In this document: piece by piece, positions 5,859-12,740 of the stretch
How the letters are laid out: the number at the start of each line of letters is the position of its first letter
Numbering within the stretch: the stretch's first letter is position 1
From: a virus
IMG/VR virus record: IMGVR_UViG_3300042379_000132
Location: 1 to 32,366 of that record
Reading direction: 5' to 3' (one strand)
Length of the DNA stretch: 32,366 nucleotides
Program-made: the position numbers and the translations under genes
The notes under the pieces: model-generated
Database searches by the model: none
Told to the model about the DNA's origin: nothing
What the model saw: only the letters and a program-made list of their open reading frames with translations

Positions 5859-7270
5859 TTGTACTTTAAATTAAATTGTCTATTTGCCCATCCTTTTTTA
5901 TAGCCCATGTATTTCTCATAAGCAAAATAATCTTCTTTGGTTTTCAATTGGTGGAATATCCATGAAACTTTGTAACCTTTTGCTTTTTGTATCATTTCAA
6001 GTTCTTTAAAAGTTGCTCCTTGTATTTTAGATTTTAAAGCGTTTGAAGATAGTTTTTGTAATTCTACAATTACGTCTTCCTCTTTTTCCTTTTCGGACTT
6101 TTCAAACACGTGACCACATTCGGGACAATCCATAATTCTTGCAGGCATAAGGTAGCAACATTCGGGACATTCTTTTATTGGTGCAGCACCTTCTTTTTTT
6201 TCTTTTTTCTTTAAATTCCATTTTCTTGGTGCTTCCCAATAGTGATGTCTTTGAATGTTATTCCCAAAATCTAATATTGTAAATTCATTTTTTATTGGTG
6301 TAACCCTCGAGCCACGGCCTACCATTTGAAGGAATAAAGGCAAAGACTTTGTAGCCCTGTATAAAATTACAACTTCAATAGTTGGGCAATCAAAACCCGT
6401 TGTCAAAATTCCGTAGTTTGACAAAATTGCACCAGGTGTATTTTCAAACCATTCTATAACTTCATCTCTATTATTCATGTAACAATCCACATGCTTTGCG
6501 TTCAAGCCTTTGGTTACAAATGAATTTACAAGCTCAATGGATGAATCTCTACTTGGTGCAAATATTATTGCTTTTTTACCGTTGCAAATTTTTGTATAGT
6601 TATCGTATACACCGTGGTAAAGTTGTATCTCTGAATATTTATCTGCCATGCTTTTTTCATCGTAATCTCCAGCTTTTGTTTTTACACCTTTTAAATCGAC
6701 TTTAACACCATAAGAAACTGGAGTTGATAAATTACCACTGTCAATTAAATCGGGGGTGTCTATAACTTGTATAATATCATCGTAAAACTTTTCTAAACTT
6801 AATTGTTTCCCCTCTCGGTGTGGTGTTGCAGTTGCACCTATTACATACGTTTTTTTATTTATGTAATCAAATAATCCATCAAATATAGATTTGTGAGCTT
6901 CGTCAATTATGATTAAATCTAAACTATCAATCCATTCTTTTAATATTTCAACCCTACGCATTACCGTTTGAATCATTCCAACAAATAGATTTTCGTTTAA
7001 ATCTACTTTTGAATTTTGCTTTATCAATTGTGGCTTTAATCCTAACTTTAATAATACGCTATCTGACTGAGAAAACAATTCCTTTCTATCTGTTAAAATA
7101 AGTATTTTTTTGTTTTTTGTAAAAGCGTTTTTACACATGTAGGAAAACATAACAGTTTTTCCAGAACCTGTTGGGGCGCACAAAACTATTTTTTTGTTTC
7201 CTTTCTTAAATGAATTTTGCAATCCATCTACATATTGTTTCTGATATTCTCTAAGTTCTAAAATGGACAT
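5855..7270 (-). CDS. SF2 DEAH-box DNA helicase with C-terminal zinc ribbon
   Basis: This 471-residue protein has ordered SF2 motifs: motif I APTGSGKT (32-39), motif II DEAH (123-126), motif III TATP (147-150), and motif VI QMVGRGSR at about 315-322. It thus resembles ResIII/RadD or UvsW-like helicases. A C-terminal CPEC ... CPECGH pair at about 370-390 should bind zinc, as in RadD-type proteins. It probably remodels forked or recombination DNA. It overlaps the primase-helicase gene by 13 bases and the nuclease gene by 4, so the three act as a replication unit. Confidence 0.88.
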   Translation of the reverse strand: MSILELREYQKQYVDGLQNSFKKGNKKIVLCAPTGSGKTVMFSYMCKNAFTKNKKILILTDRKELFSQSDSVLLKLGLKPQLIKQNSKVDLNENLFVGMIQTVMRRVEILKEWIDSLDLIIIDEAHKSIFDGLFDYINKKTYVIGATATPHREGKQLSLEKFYDDIIQVIDTPDLIDSGNLSTPVSYGVKVDLKGVKTKAGDYDEKSMADKYSEIQLYHGVYDNYTKICNGKKAIIFAPSRDSSIELVNSFVTKGLNAKHVDCYMNNRDEVIEWFENTPGAILSNYGILTTGFDCPTIEVVILYRATKSLPLFLQMVGRGSRVTPIKNEFTILDFGNNIQRHHYWEAPRKWNLKKKEKKEGAAPIKECPECCYLMPARIMDCPECGHVFEKSEKEKEEDVIVELQKLSSNALKSKIQGATFKELEMIQKAKGYKVSWIFHQLKTKEDYFAYEKYMGYKKGWANRQFNLKYK

Positions 7271-9657
7271 TCTTCTTCTTTTTTAACTTCGTTATTACTT
7301 GTAATTTCAAACCATCTTTGACCATTTGAGTTGCCTTCCTTGTATGTCTTACTATAATAAGTGCAATACTTTTGAATCCAAATAGTAAAGCGTTTTGTTT
7401 TTAACCAAGTTCTAAAGTCTTTATTTTCTTGTAAAAAGTTTTCAAAACAAACGATTTTCACGTGTCGATGATCTTCTTGTATATTACCATCCCCAACCCA
7501 TTCAAGAAATTCTGAAGACGTTTCATTTATTAGTTTTCTATGCTCTAAATTTTTAAAGTCAAATGGTACTAATCCTTTTTCAAGGTAAAATTTTTGACAG
7601 TTTATCATGAAATGGTCAAACCTTGCCCACTCGTTTTCGTCCCAATCGTCGAAAAGCATGTGACCAAACTCATCTAATGGAGTATAATTTGAATTAAAAA
7701 AACTACTCATTTCAACTTCAAATTTTCTGCGTTCAAAAGAACCACCAACCCCTCCAATAGTGTAGTTTGTTGTAATTACTATTTTTGGAGACTTAGTAAC
7801 AGGAAGTTTAATTGCATCCTGGCCTTTATATTCTAAGGTTATACCCTCTGTAATTAATGAGAATAAAGATTCAAATTGAAAGTTCTTTTTAACGTCATCA
7901 AATACAAGTAACTGCGTATCAACAGGCACCGATTGATAAGGAAATGATTTAGTAAATTCAAAGGTTTTACCATCTATTGCAGAAACCTTTTTCATTTTAC
8001 CCAAAGCATTCCAAAATAAAGACTTACCCGAACCACCGTTTGGATTGTCTGAAATTGTTTCATCGTTAAATATTATTGCTTTATTATTTGCACTTGTTTT
8101 GTAGGAGTGCATCAAATAGCCAATAACAGATTTTAAACTTTCGTATTTACTTGTGTTTTCAGATGCAGCCAACCAAAGGAACCTTCTAAACTCCGACTTG
8201 TGATGGTCTGCATCTATAAAGTCACGGTCAATAACTTGTTTTTTCCAAACAAAACCCTTTAAATCTTCATAGTTCATTTTTTGGAAACCATCTTTAAAAA
8301 CTTTAATTACACAGTTACGATAGTATAAAATTGCAAAGTCTGAGCCGTCTTCCTCTATGTTGAATTTTGCTGTTTCAAGCATTGATAAATACTGAGGTGT
8401 AAATGACTTTGTTGAACCAGCAACTAAATCAAAAGGCTCCAAACTATCACTACTTAATAACTCGTTTAGTACATGGTCCTTAATTTGAAATTCTGTTACC
8501 TCGTCTACAAAATTACCTTCCTTAGTTATGAAAGTAAAAGTCTTTGATTTATCAATCGGAAAATGCTTAAAGAAGTTTTTGTTTTCTAAATAGAATTTAA
8601 ACTTGTGATGTGAAACAACTAACTTCCCTTCCTCGTTGTGGCTCCAAAATTTGTTAACGTCTATTTTACTTTTTTGTGCAATTATTTCAGCTTCTAATTT
8701 TTCAGTAGTAAGGTCAGGAAATGATTTTTTAATATAGTCGTTTGTTTTACCAACCAAAATCATATTTGAAATGGTCTTCAATTTAGACTTATCTTCAAAT
8801 TGTTTAGTCCCAAAGTTAGCTGTATGCTTATAAGCTGAATTTATTAATGCTATTATTTCTTTACTATCAAAATCCTTTTGCTCGTTTGCAAGGATGTATT
8901 TTTCAGCAATAAACCTTTCAACTCCAAAATCATTAAAAGCTAAAGCCAATTTATGGAAGGAATTGTTTCTATTTACACCGTTGTAAGACTTCTTAAACCA
9001 CACCATTAACCTGTTAGCTATTTGGTCTTGGTCGGTCAAAGGTATGTTAGTAATAACACCTAAACTGCTGTTTATTTCTACTAATTCAGTTCTTTCAAAG
9101 TCAACGTATAAATCAGAGTCTAAATTTATATAAATCTCAGGGTCGTATGATTCAAAACATAGCCGTGAAATGTCTTGACCAGATGTATCAATTGTATTAC
9201 TTCCGTAGCTTTCGTTAACCCATTGAAAATGCTTTACAATTGATTTATAATACTTGTTGTACTCGTCATTCGATTCAATGGAAGGAATCTTTATTAAAGC
9301 CTTTAAACCATCTCCCGATGGACTTATCCAAGTAGAATAAACGTAACTATTAATTTTAAGTTTTTCTTTTAATTCTAAAACTAAATCATAGCTTTTAAGT
9401 TTGTCAAAATCCAATATACATAAACCACTTGCCTTTTTTAAATTATCCTTTGACCTTGTGGTGAAGGTTCCTGCAAATGTAACAGCTGATAATTGTAGTT
9501 TAATTTTAGATTTCTTTTTTGAATCTAATTCTGACCTTACTAATTCAATTGTTTTTTTACTATCTCCATTTCTAATACGGTCTAAGTAAAACAACACGTT
9601 TTTTGGTCTTCCTATCGGTGTGTTCTGATAGGCATCTTTGTAAAAATCAACATTCAT
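7258..9657 (-). CDS. Primase-helicase (VirE/BT4734-like N-terminus, SF3-like ATPase C-terminus)
   Basis: This 799-residue protein has an N-terminal domain resembling the BT4734/VirE primase-polymerase-associated family, with LCILDFDKL (79-87) and YSTWISPSGDGLKALIKI (107-124). The C-terminal ATPase has Walker A GGSGKS (541-546), Walker B LLVFDD (583-588), a motif-C-like IVITTN (626-631) and RR at 643-644 as a possible arginine finger. It probably initiates replication by priming and unwinding. It is the first gene after a promoter and a structured leader. The adjacent non-coding repeats make this a plausible origin-proximal initiator. Confidence 0.85.
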   Translation of the reverse strand: MNVDFYKDAYQNTPIGRPKNVLFYLDRIRNGDSKKTIELVRSELDSKKKSKIKLQLSAVTFAGTFTTRSKDNLKKASGLCILDFDKLKSYDLVLELKEKLKINSYVYSTWISPSGDGLKALIKIPSIESNDEYNKYYKSIVKHFQWVNESYGSNTIDTSGQDISRLCFESYDPEIYINLDSDLYVDFERTELVEINSSLGVITNIPLTDQDQIANRLMVWFKKSYNGVNRNNSFHKLALAFNDFGVERFIAEKYILANEQKDFDSKEIIALINSAYKHTANFGTKQFEDKSKLKTISNMILVGKTNDYIKKSFPDLTTEKLEAEIIAQKSKIDVNKFWSHNEEGKLVVSHHKFKFYLENKNFFKHFPIDKSKTFTFITKEGNFVDEVTEFQIKDHVLNELLSSDSLEPFDLVAGSTKSFTPQYLSMLETAKFNIEEDGSDFAILYYRNCVIKVFKDGFQKMNYEDLKGFVWKKQVIDRDFIDADHHKSEFRRFLWLAASENTSKYESLKSVIGYLMHSYKTSANNKAIIFNDETISDNPNGGSGKSLFWNALGKMKKVSAIDGKTFEFTKSFPYQSVPVDTQLLVFDDVKKNFQFESLFSLITEGITLEYKGQDAIKLPVTKSPKIVITTNYTIGGVGGSFERRKFEVEMSSFFNSNYTPLDEFGHMLFDDWDENEWARFDHFMINCQKFYLEKGLVPFDFKNLEHRKLINETSSEFLEWVGDGNIQEDHRHVKIVCFENFLQENKDFRTWLKTKRFTIWIQKYCTYYSKTYKEGNSNGQRWFEITSNNEVKKEEECPF

Positions 9658-9671
9658 AATTTCTATAAAAT

Positions 9672-9754
9672 AAAAAACCTCGAGTATCGGTGGTGGAAGT
9701 CACTTCAACTCGAGGAATTTATAAAAAATTTCTTACTGTAGCTTCCACTCTACA
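9672..9754 (-). promoter_or_regulatory. Structured 5' leader with two hairpins and terminator-like U run before the primase gene
   Basis: On the minus-strand RNA, hairpin 1 has stem UGUAG/CUACA (9754-9750 with 9741-9737) and loop AGUGGAAG. Hairpin 2 has an 8-bp perfect stem CCUCGAGU/ACUCGAGG (9715-9708 with 9685-9678), a 22-base loop and then six U (9677-9672), the form of an intrinsic terminator. Loop 1 GUGGAAG (9748-9742) is exactly complementary over 7 bases to CUUCCAC in loop 2 (9699-9693). In loop 2, CUUC can instead pair with the nearby GAAG. The primase ATG follows 14 bases after the U run. It could be an attenuator, a kissing-loop leader or a short terminated ncRNA. Confidence 0.6.
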
Positions 9755-9758
9755 AATG

Positions 9759-9790
9759 CAAATATAGTAATTAAATTTAATTAAATACAA
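9759..9790 (-). promoter_or_regulatory. Bacteroidota-type promoter for the replication genes
   Basis: On the minus strand, TTG (9790-9788), a 21-base spacer and TATATTTG (9766-9759) fit the TTG/TAnnTTTG consensus. A start about 5-8 bases after the -7 box would place the RNA 5' end at or just before hairpin 1 of the leader. A second TATATTTG overlaps the upstream element (9795-9788) but has no TTG at the right distance. Confidence 0.7.
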
Positions 9791-9846
9791 ATATATTGTA
9801 ATTTATATTAAATCTAAATAAGGTGTATAATTATCGATGTGTACTT

Positions 9847-9870
9847 AATGTGTTGCGCAATGTGTTGCGT
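9847..9870. repeat. Tandem 12-bp direct repeat, iteron-like
   Basis: Two adjacent copies of AATGTGTTGCG followed by C or T (11 of 12 identical). The junction also forms the palindrome TTGCGCAA. It could be an initiator or repressor binding site. Only two copies are present, so an iteron array is not established. Confidence 0.6.
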
Positions 9871-10028
9871 GTAAAAGTCTATTTATCAATCTATTATACT
9901 CAATAGTACGAATCGAACACATTTTTTAGCTATTTTTTTTAAAAAAGGGGAAATAAAAAATAAATATTTTGTATAAATAAATAATATAAAATAGGGTAAA
10001 TATATTATACAATAGATATTTTTTTGAA

Positions 10029-10097
10029 AAAGCGTACTATTTTAAATTAACTCTTTGATAATTATAAAATTATATAGTACTCTTTTAAGTACGCTTT
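10029..10097. repeat. 10-bp inverted repeat with 49-base spacer
   Basis: AAAGCGTACT (10029-10038) and its exact complement AGTACGCTTT (10088-10097). Further AGTAC cores occur at 9903 and 10077. The right arm ends five bases before the A run of the terminator at 10102. It may be a protein binding site; the long AT-rich spacer argues against a simple hairpin. Confidence 0.5.
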
Positions 10098-10101
10098 ACA
10101 C

Positions 10102-10128
10102 AAAAAAACCGACTTGTTAGGTCGGTTT
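10102..10128 (-). terminator. Rho-independent terminator of the accessory operon
   Basis: On the minus strand AACCGAC, a 7-base loop and GTCGGTT form a 7-bp stem followed by a run of T. It lies seven bases beyond the lipoprotein stop codon and closes the operon that begins at about 13520. Confidence 0.85.
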
Positions 10129-10134
10129 AGTTGG

Positions 10135-10410
10135 TTAGTCATTGTAACATTCCCCTATTTTTTGACTGAATCGATTGTACTCACTTCGATAACTCCATTT
10201 CTTTTGCCAATTAGAACAGTCGTTTACTGTTATTATATCTGCAAAATATATTTCTTTTGCTTGAGTAGAGCCTTTAACTGGTATTAAAACAGTGCTACGT
10301 GGCGCGCTAACTATCCTATCACAATTACAATCTTTAATAGGTTCTTGTTTTATTTCTTCCTTTGCGCATCCGACCATTAGCAAAGATGCTGCTATAATTA
10401 TCTTTTTCAT
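10135..10410 (-). CDS. Small lipoprotein, possible lysis accessory (91 aa)
   Basis: The N-terminus MKKIIIAASLLMVGCAKEE has a basic start, a hydrophobic core and a lipobox-like LMVGC, so C15 would be lipidated after cleavage. The mature part has a CNC pair near residue 28 and two more cysteines near the end (NDCSNW, GECYND), suggesting disulphides outside the cytoplasm. Phages of Gram-negative hosts often carry an outer-membrane lipoprotein (o-spanin) near lysins. A lysin gene lies two genes upstream, but no coiled coil or inner-membrane partner is seen, so spanin remains a guess. Last gene of its operon. Confidence 0.68.
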   Translation of the reverse strand: MKKIIIAASLLMVGCAKEEIKQEPIKDCNCDRIVSAPRSTVLIPVKGSTQAKEIYFADIITVNDCSNWQKKWSYRSEYNRFSQKIGECYND

Positions 10411-10411
10411 T

Positions 10412-11024
10412 TTAAAATAGTGTTGGGTTAATTTTTTCTAATTCAGTCTTAGCAAAGCCATACTCTTCAATCTCTTGTTTTGTAGTTTTATGATTTTCTA
10501 ATAAGTTCTTTGCATCGTTATAAAAGTTCTTTTTAATCTCAAAACCATAAGCTTTGCGCCCTTTGTTTACACTTGCTAATAAAGTGCTTCCACTTCCACA
10601 ACAAGGGTCTATTACCACGTCATTTTCATCTGTAAAAATTTCAATTAATTTTTCTAATAACTTAACTGGTTTTTGAGTAGGATGTATTTTAGGAGTTGTT
10701 GTATCTCTTTCCCAATCAATACAATTCATAATCATTTTACCTTTGTTGTTGAATTTTGGCAACTTTTCTCTATAAAATAATAGACCATATTCGCAATTAC
10801 CAACAACTTTCATATTTGCTTTTAAAACTTGTGCTGAGAAGTTCTTTCTAAACACTAAATTTATATAGTTATTTAAACCGTATCTTTCCTTCATACCAAC
10901 TTGGATTTGAAGCATAAGCATTCACACCTAAATTATACGGTATATCAGCGATGATTAATTGTGCTTTTGGTATTTGATACCTTTTAAAATTCTGAAAATG
11001 GTCATTAAAAATTTCTGCTTTCAT
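10412..11024 (-). pseudogene. Broken beta-type DNA (adenine/cytosine-N4) methyltransferase
   Basis: Two frames together hold one methyltransferase. From the ATG at 11024 the first frame encodes the catalytic motif IV (ADIPYNLG, a DPPY variant) and NAYASNPSWY, then stops at 10869. A second frame (open from about 10921 to 10412) carries YGLNNYINLVFRKNF, the HPTQKP motif and the AdoMet-binding motif I (DPCCGSGST) near the C-terminus. Motif order IV then I fits the beta class. From memory of the family, roughly 60-70 residues are missing between SWY and YGLNN. An internal deletion near 10885-10895 that also shifted the frame explains this. The protein is probably inactive unless the break is a sequence error. 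Confidence 0.78.
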
Positions 11025-11025
11025 T

Positions 11026-11391
11026 TTAAAACTTTTTTAACATTTGAATATATCCTTCTTCTTCTGCGTATCCTATTTTTTGCAAGAATACATAATAATC
11101 GCCTTTAACGTATCTTTTGTCTTGCCACGTCTTATAATACTCTACACATGCTTCAACGCTCTTAAAACGCATTAAACGACCCTTATAAATGAATCCAAAC
11201 GCATTGTTATATTCGGTAAATGCTCTGCTAACTCCATTACCTGTTTCAAGCCTGTATTGTGCGTAAACAATCTCAGGATGTTTTATCCCCTTGTCCTTGA
11301 TTTGCTGTAAAGTCAATTGAGCGCCACAGATACTGCTCATCAGCAGAAAGCTCGTCATAAGTAGGGGCTTGATAAATGTAATCTTCTTCAT
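11026..11391 (-). CDS. Secreted glucosaminidase-like lysin (121 aa)
   Basis: The ATG at 11391 gives a clear signal peptide (KKITFIKPLLMTSFLLMSSI), probably cleaved after CGA before Gln-25. The mature domain matches the compact N-acetylglucosaminidase family that cuts peptidoglycan: HPEIVYAQYRLETGNGVS with the probable catalytic Glu-49, then YNNAFGFI and a C-terminal YVFLQKIGYAEEEGYI. It may act in lysis from the periplasm. An alternative start eight codons upstream (11415) also exists. The gene overlaps the HTH gene by 119 bases, and the signal peptide lies wholly within that overlap. Confidence 0.78.
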   Translation of the reverse strand: MKKITFIKPLLMTSFLLMSSICGAQLTLQQIKDKGIKHPEIVYAQYRLETGNGVSRAFTEYNNAFGFIYKGRLMRFKSVEACVEYYKTWQDKRYVKGDYYVFLQKIGYAEEEGYIQMLKKF

Positions 11392-11581
11392 TGTATGCTT
11401 GGTTTTTATGCCCAAAATATAGGCTTGTTATATACTTTTTTCCTTCCCATGTTGCGATCGCGTGACCAACTGTCGCAACAGGTACGTTTAAATGTTTAGC
11501 GATGTCTAATTGAATCCATCCAGCTTCGAGCATGTTACGTACACGCTCGTAAATGTACTCATAACTCGAAGGGCTTCTCAC
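11273..11581 (-). CDS. Helix-turn-helix protein (102 aa)
   Basis: An HTH of the LDIAKHLNVPVATVGHAI type covers about residues 24-43, preceded by a helix (YEYIYERVRNMLEAGW). The C-terminal part has APTYDELSADEQYLW. The start is GTG at 11581; the first in-frame ATG (11533) would remove part of the first helix, so GTG is preferred. It may control transcription of this operon or act as a small terminase-like DNA-binding subunit, but it lies far from the terminase. Its last 39 codons overlap the lysin gene in another frame. Confidence 0.68.
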   Translation of the reverse strand: MRSPSSYEYIYERVRNMLEAGWIQLDIAKHLNVPVATVGHAIATWEGKKYITSLYFGHKNQAYNEEDYIYQAPTYDELSADEQYLWRSIDFTANQGQGDKTS

Positions 11582-11888
11582 AATAGCAGTTTATTAAAAT
11601 GTTTTGAAATGGTGCGTCTTGGTCGTAATCCGTAACCATGTACTCACCCGAACCGCCACACGTTGTACATTGGTTAATTTCTTTGAAGTTGTCGAACTGC
11701 TCTAACTCCATCGTTGTACAGATGCGGTCTCCTATTTCATCATACACTAATCCTTCTTGTATGTAAAGGCGCTCTCTAAGGTCTTCAAATGATGCGTATA
11801 CACTATCACTATCAAGACTTACAAATTCCACGTCTGAAGGCATAATTAACGTGTCTACCTTGAATATTTTTCTAATTAACGTCCTCAT
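11559..11888 (-). CDS. Hypothetical protein with DnaJ-like CxxCxGxG motif (109 aa)
   Basis: The first 75 residues are acidic and unrecognised. The C-terminal part has CTTCGGSGEYM and, 26 residues later, CYC, which resembles half of a DnaJ-type zinc finger, so zinc binding is likely. Such single motifs are frequent in small phage proteins with no known role. It overlaps the membrane-protein gene by 17 bases and the HTH gene by 23. Confidence 0.62.
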   Translation of the reverse strand: MRTLIRKIFKVDTLIMPSDVEFVSLDSDSVYASFEDLRERLYIQEGLVYDEIGDRICTTMELEQFDNFKEINQCTTCGGSGEYMVTDYDQDAPFQNILINCYCEKPFEL

Positions 11889-12024
11889 AACTTCTACCTA
11901 TTAAATAACAACCTAATAAACCAAATGCAATCCATATTGCGGTGGATGTGTTCCAGTAGTGATTTACAAACCCTACCGAAATTATACATATTAAAATGTA
12001 AATTATTGTTTTAGCGTTTCTCAT
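11872..12024 (-). CDS. Small membrane protein, copy 1 (50 aa)
   Basis: MRNAKTIIYILICIISVGF forms a first membrane segment, and a second hydrophobic stretch (STAIWIAFGLLGCYLI) follows a NHYWN turn, so two short spans are likely. It is about 80% identical to the copy at 12576-12740 over the first 46 residues. The ATG lies inside the end of the 57-residue gene. Function unknown; being duplicated with its neighbour suggests the two act together. Confidence 0.65.
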   Translation of the reverse strand: MRNAKTIIYILICIISVGFVNHYWNTSTAIWIAFGLLGCYLIGRSYEDVN

Positions 12025-12184
12025 GTCCCATAATTTTAAGAATAAATTCATAGTTTTCTCCTACAAGTTTTTGTACTTCGGTTTTTAACTTTTCTGAATA
12101 CGGTACTTTTTCGCATTTGTTACCATAACCAAATTTTTTTCTAATTTCTGAAATTTGACTTTCAATTAAATCTGCTGTTTTCAT
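11901..12184. repeat. 284-bp direct repeat, copy 1
   Basis: This block aligns without gaps to 12617-12900 (both exactly 284 bases, offset 716). It carries a 57-residue gene and most of the following small membrane protein gene. The proteins are about 75-80% identical, so the duplication or acquisition is not recent. Confidence 0.8.
12011..12184 (-). CDS. Conserved small protein, copy 1 (57 aa)
   Basis: It begins MKTADLIESQISEIRKKFG and ends GENYEFILKIMGHEKR. The middle is basic (GNKCEKVPYSEKLKTE). About 43 of 57 residues match the copy at 12727-12900. The protein is helical and soluble with no recognised domain. The leader AATTAAAAACATAAACAC before the ATG is nearly the same as that of the gene at 13503, but no clear -7 box is seen here. 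It overlaps the membrane-protein gene by 14 bases. Confidence 0.66.
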   Translation of the reverse strand: MKTADLIESQISEIRKKFGYGNKCEKVPYSEKLKTEVQKLVGENYEFILKIMGHEKR

Positions 12185-12223
12185 GTGTTTATGTTTTTAA
12201 TTTGTTAAAAAATTAATCGGTAT

Positions 12224-12442
12224 TTAATTTTTCTCTTTAATTTTAACTATAAATGCATTGAAATTAAAAGCTATGAATGTTTTTTCAGTCAATGAAAGGT
12301 GATGTAATTCAAAATCTTCATCTTTCATTAAAGGATTTTCTAACATAGCTTTTAAGTAGCTTTCTTTAACTTTTGATACTCCTGAACCGTCTCTTTTTAT
12401 TACGCCAATAAACTCTAACTCATGCGCTTTTTTTGTTTCCAT
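12224..12442 (-). CDS. Hypothetical protein (72 aa)
   Basis: It begins METKKAHELEFIGVIKRDG, with alternating charged and hydrophobic residues, and ends in a beta-like FIAFNFNAFIVKIKEKN. No family is recognised. It lies between the two copies of the duplicated block and starts seven bases after the stop of a headless gene remnant, so it was probably the gene after that remnant before rearrangement. Confidence 0.58.
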   Translation of the reverse strand: METKKAHELEFIGVIKRDGSGVSKVKESYLKAMLENPLMKDEDFELHHLSLTEKTFIAFNFNAFIVKIKEKN

Positions 12443-12449
12443 GACTTAC

Positions 12450-12566
12450 TTATTTTGAAGCTAAAATTTCTTCTAATGTGTCTTGTAAAAATTGTTGTGT
12501 TTGGTAAGTTTTATCTAAAGATTCACCAAATAATTTTATTGCTATTGTATATCCAACGATACCGTT
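12450..12566 (-). pseudogene. 3' remnant of a gene that has lost its start
   Basis: A reading frame of about 38 codons ending in LFGESLDKTYQTQQFLQDTL plus EEILASK and a TAA at 12452-12450 looks like a real protein C-terminus. It has no ATG, GTG or TTG start: just upstream it runs into a stop within the fragment of the virion gene at 12561-12617. The 5' end appears to have been replaced by that fragment. The original gene is not recognised. Confidence 0.45.
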
Positions 12567-12617
12567 TGTATGAAGTTAGAGCTTGGGTTGTTCGTGCAGA
12601 ATATACGACCGTAAAAT
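12561..12617 (-). repeat. 57-bp fragment of the virion gene at 17757-18074
   Basis: It matches 17788-17844 at 51 of 57 positions on the same strand. It still reads FYGRIFCTNNPSSNFIQTV in the frame of the virion gene (FYGRVFCTNNPSSNFTQTV there). Four of the six differences are synonymous. It abuts the 284-bp repeat copy 2 exactly. Confidence 0.82.
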
Positions 12618-12740
12618 TAAATAACAACCTAATAAACCAAATCCAATCCATATTGCTGTGGATGCGTTCCAATAGTGATTTACAAATCCTACTGAAATAA
12701 TACAAACCAATACGTATAATAATTTTCTAGCATTTCTCAT
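12576..12740 (-). CDS. Small membrane protein, copy 2, with altered C-terminus (54 aa)
   Basis: It is homologous to the 50-residue copy at 11872-12024 through GFGLLGCYLI. After that its last residues (LRSYILHEQPKL) are read out of frame from the inserted virion-gene fragment, so the native tail (GRSYEDVN in copy 1) is lost. I chose the ATG at 12740 (MRNARKLLYVLVCIISVGF) because it matches copy 1; an upstream in-frame start would read far into the 57-residue gene. Two membrane spans are kept, so the protein may still work. Confidence 0.62.
   Translation of the reverse strand: MRNARKLLYVLVCIISVGFVNHYWNASTAIWIGFGLLGCYLILRSYILHEQPKL

Larger units (their letters stand above)
9796..10101. other. 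Non-coding AT-rich region, candidate replication origin or control region
   Basis: No credible gene is seen on either strand. The stretch lies between the terminator of the accessory operon and the promoter of the replication operon. It contains a direct repeat (9847-9870), a 10-bp inverted repeat (10029-10038 with 10088-10097), repeated AGTAC cores, and a very AT-rich core at about 9905-10028. Such a layout beside an initiator or primase gene is compatible with a replication origin or an operator region; this is inference. Confidence 0.45.

Noticed and set aside
9900-9925. A tRNA-like TTCGATTC stretch on the minus strand, which could mark an attachment site
   Set aside because: No acceptor or T-stem pairing fits around it, there is no integrase in the window, and the match is short.
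10412-10921. A separate 169-residue methyltransferase gene starting at 10921
   Set aside because: It lacks the catalytic motif IV, which is in the other frame just upstream; its apparent N-terminus is out-of-frame sequence of the same gene, so it is treated as part of a broken gene.
12523-12705. A 60-residue frame across the mosaic region
   Set aside because: It runs out of frame through the virion-gene fragment and the membrane-protein gene, with no protein-like features.
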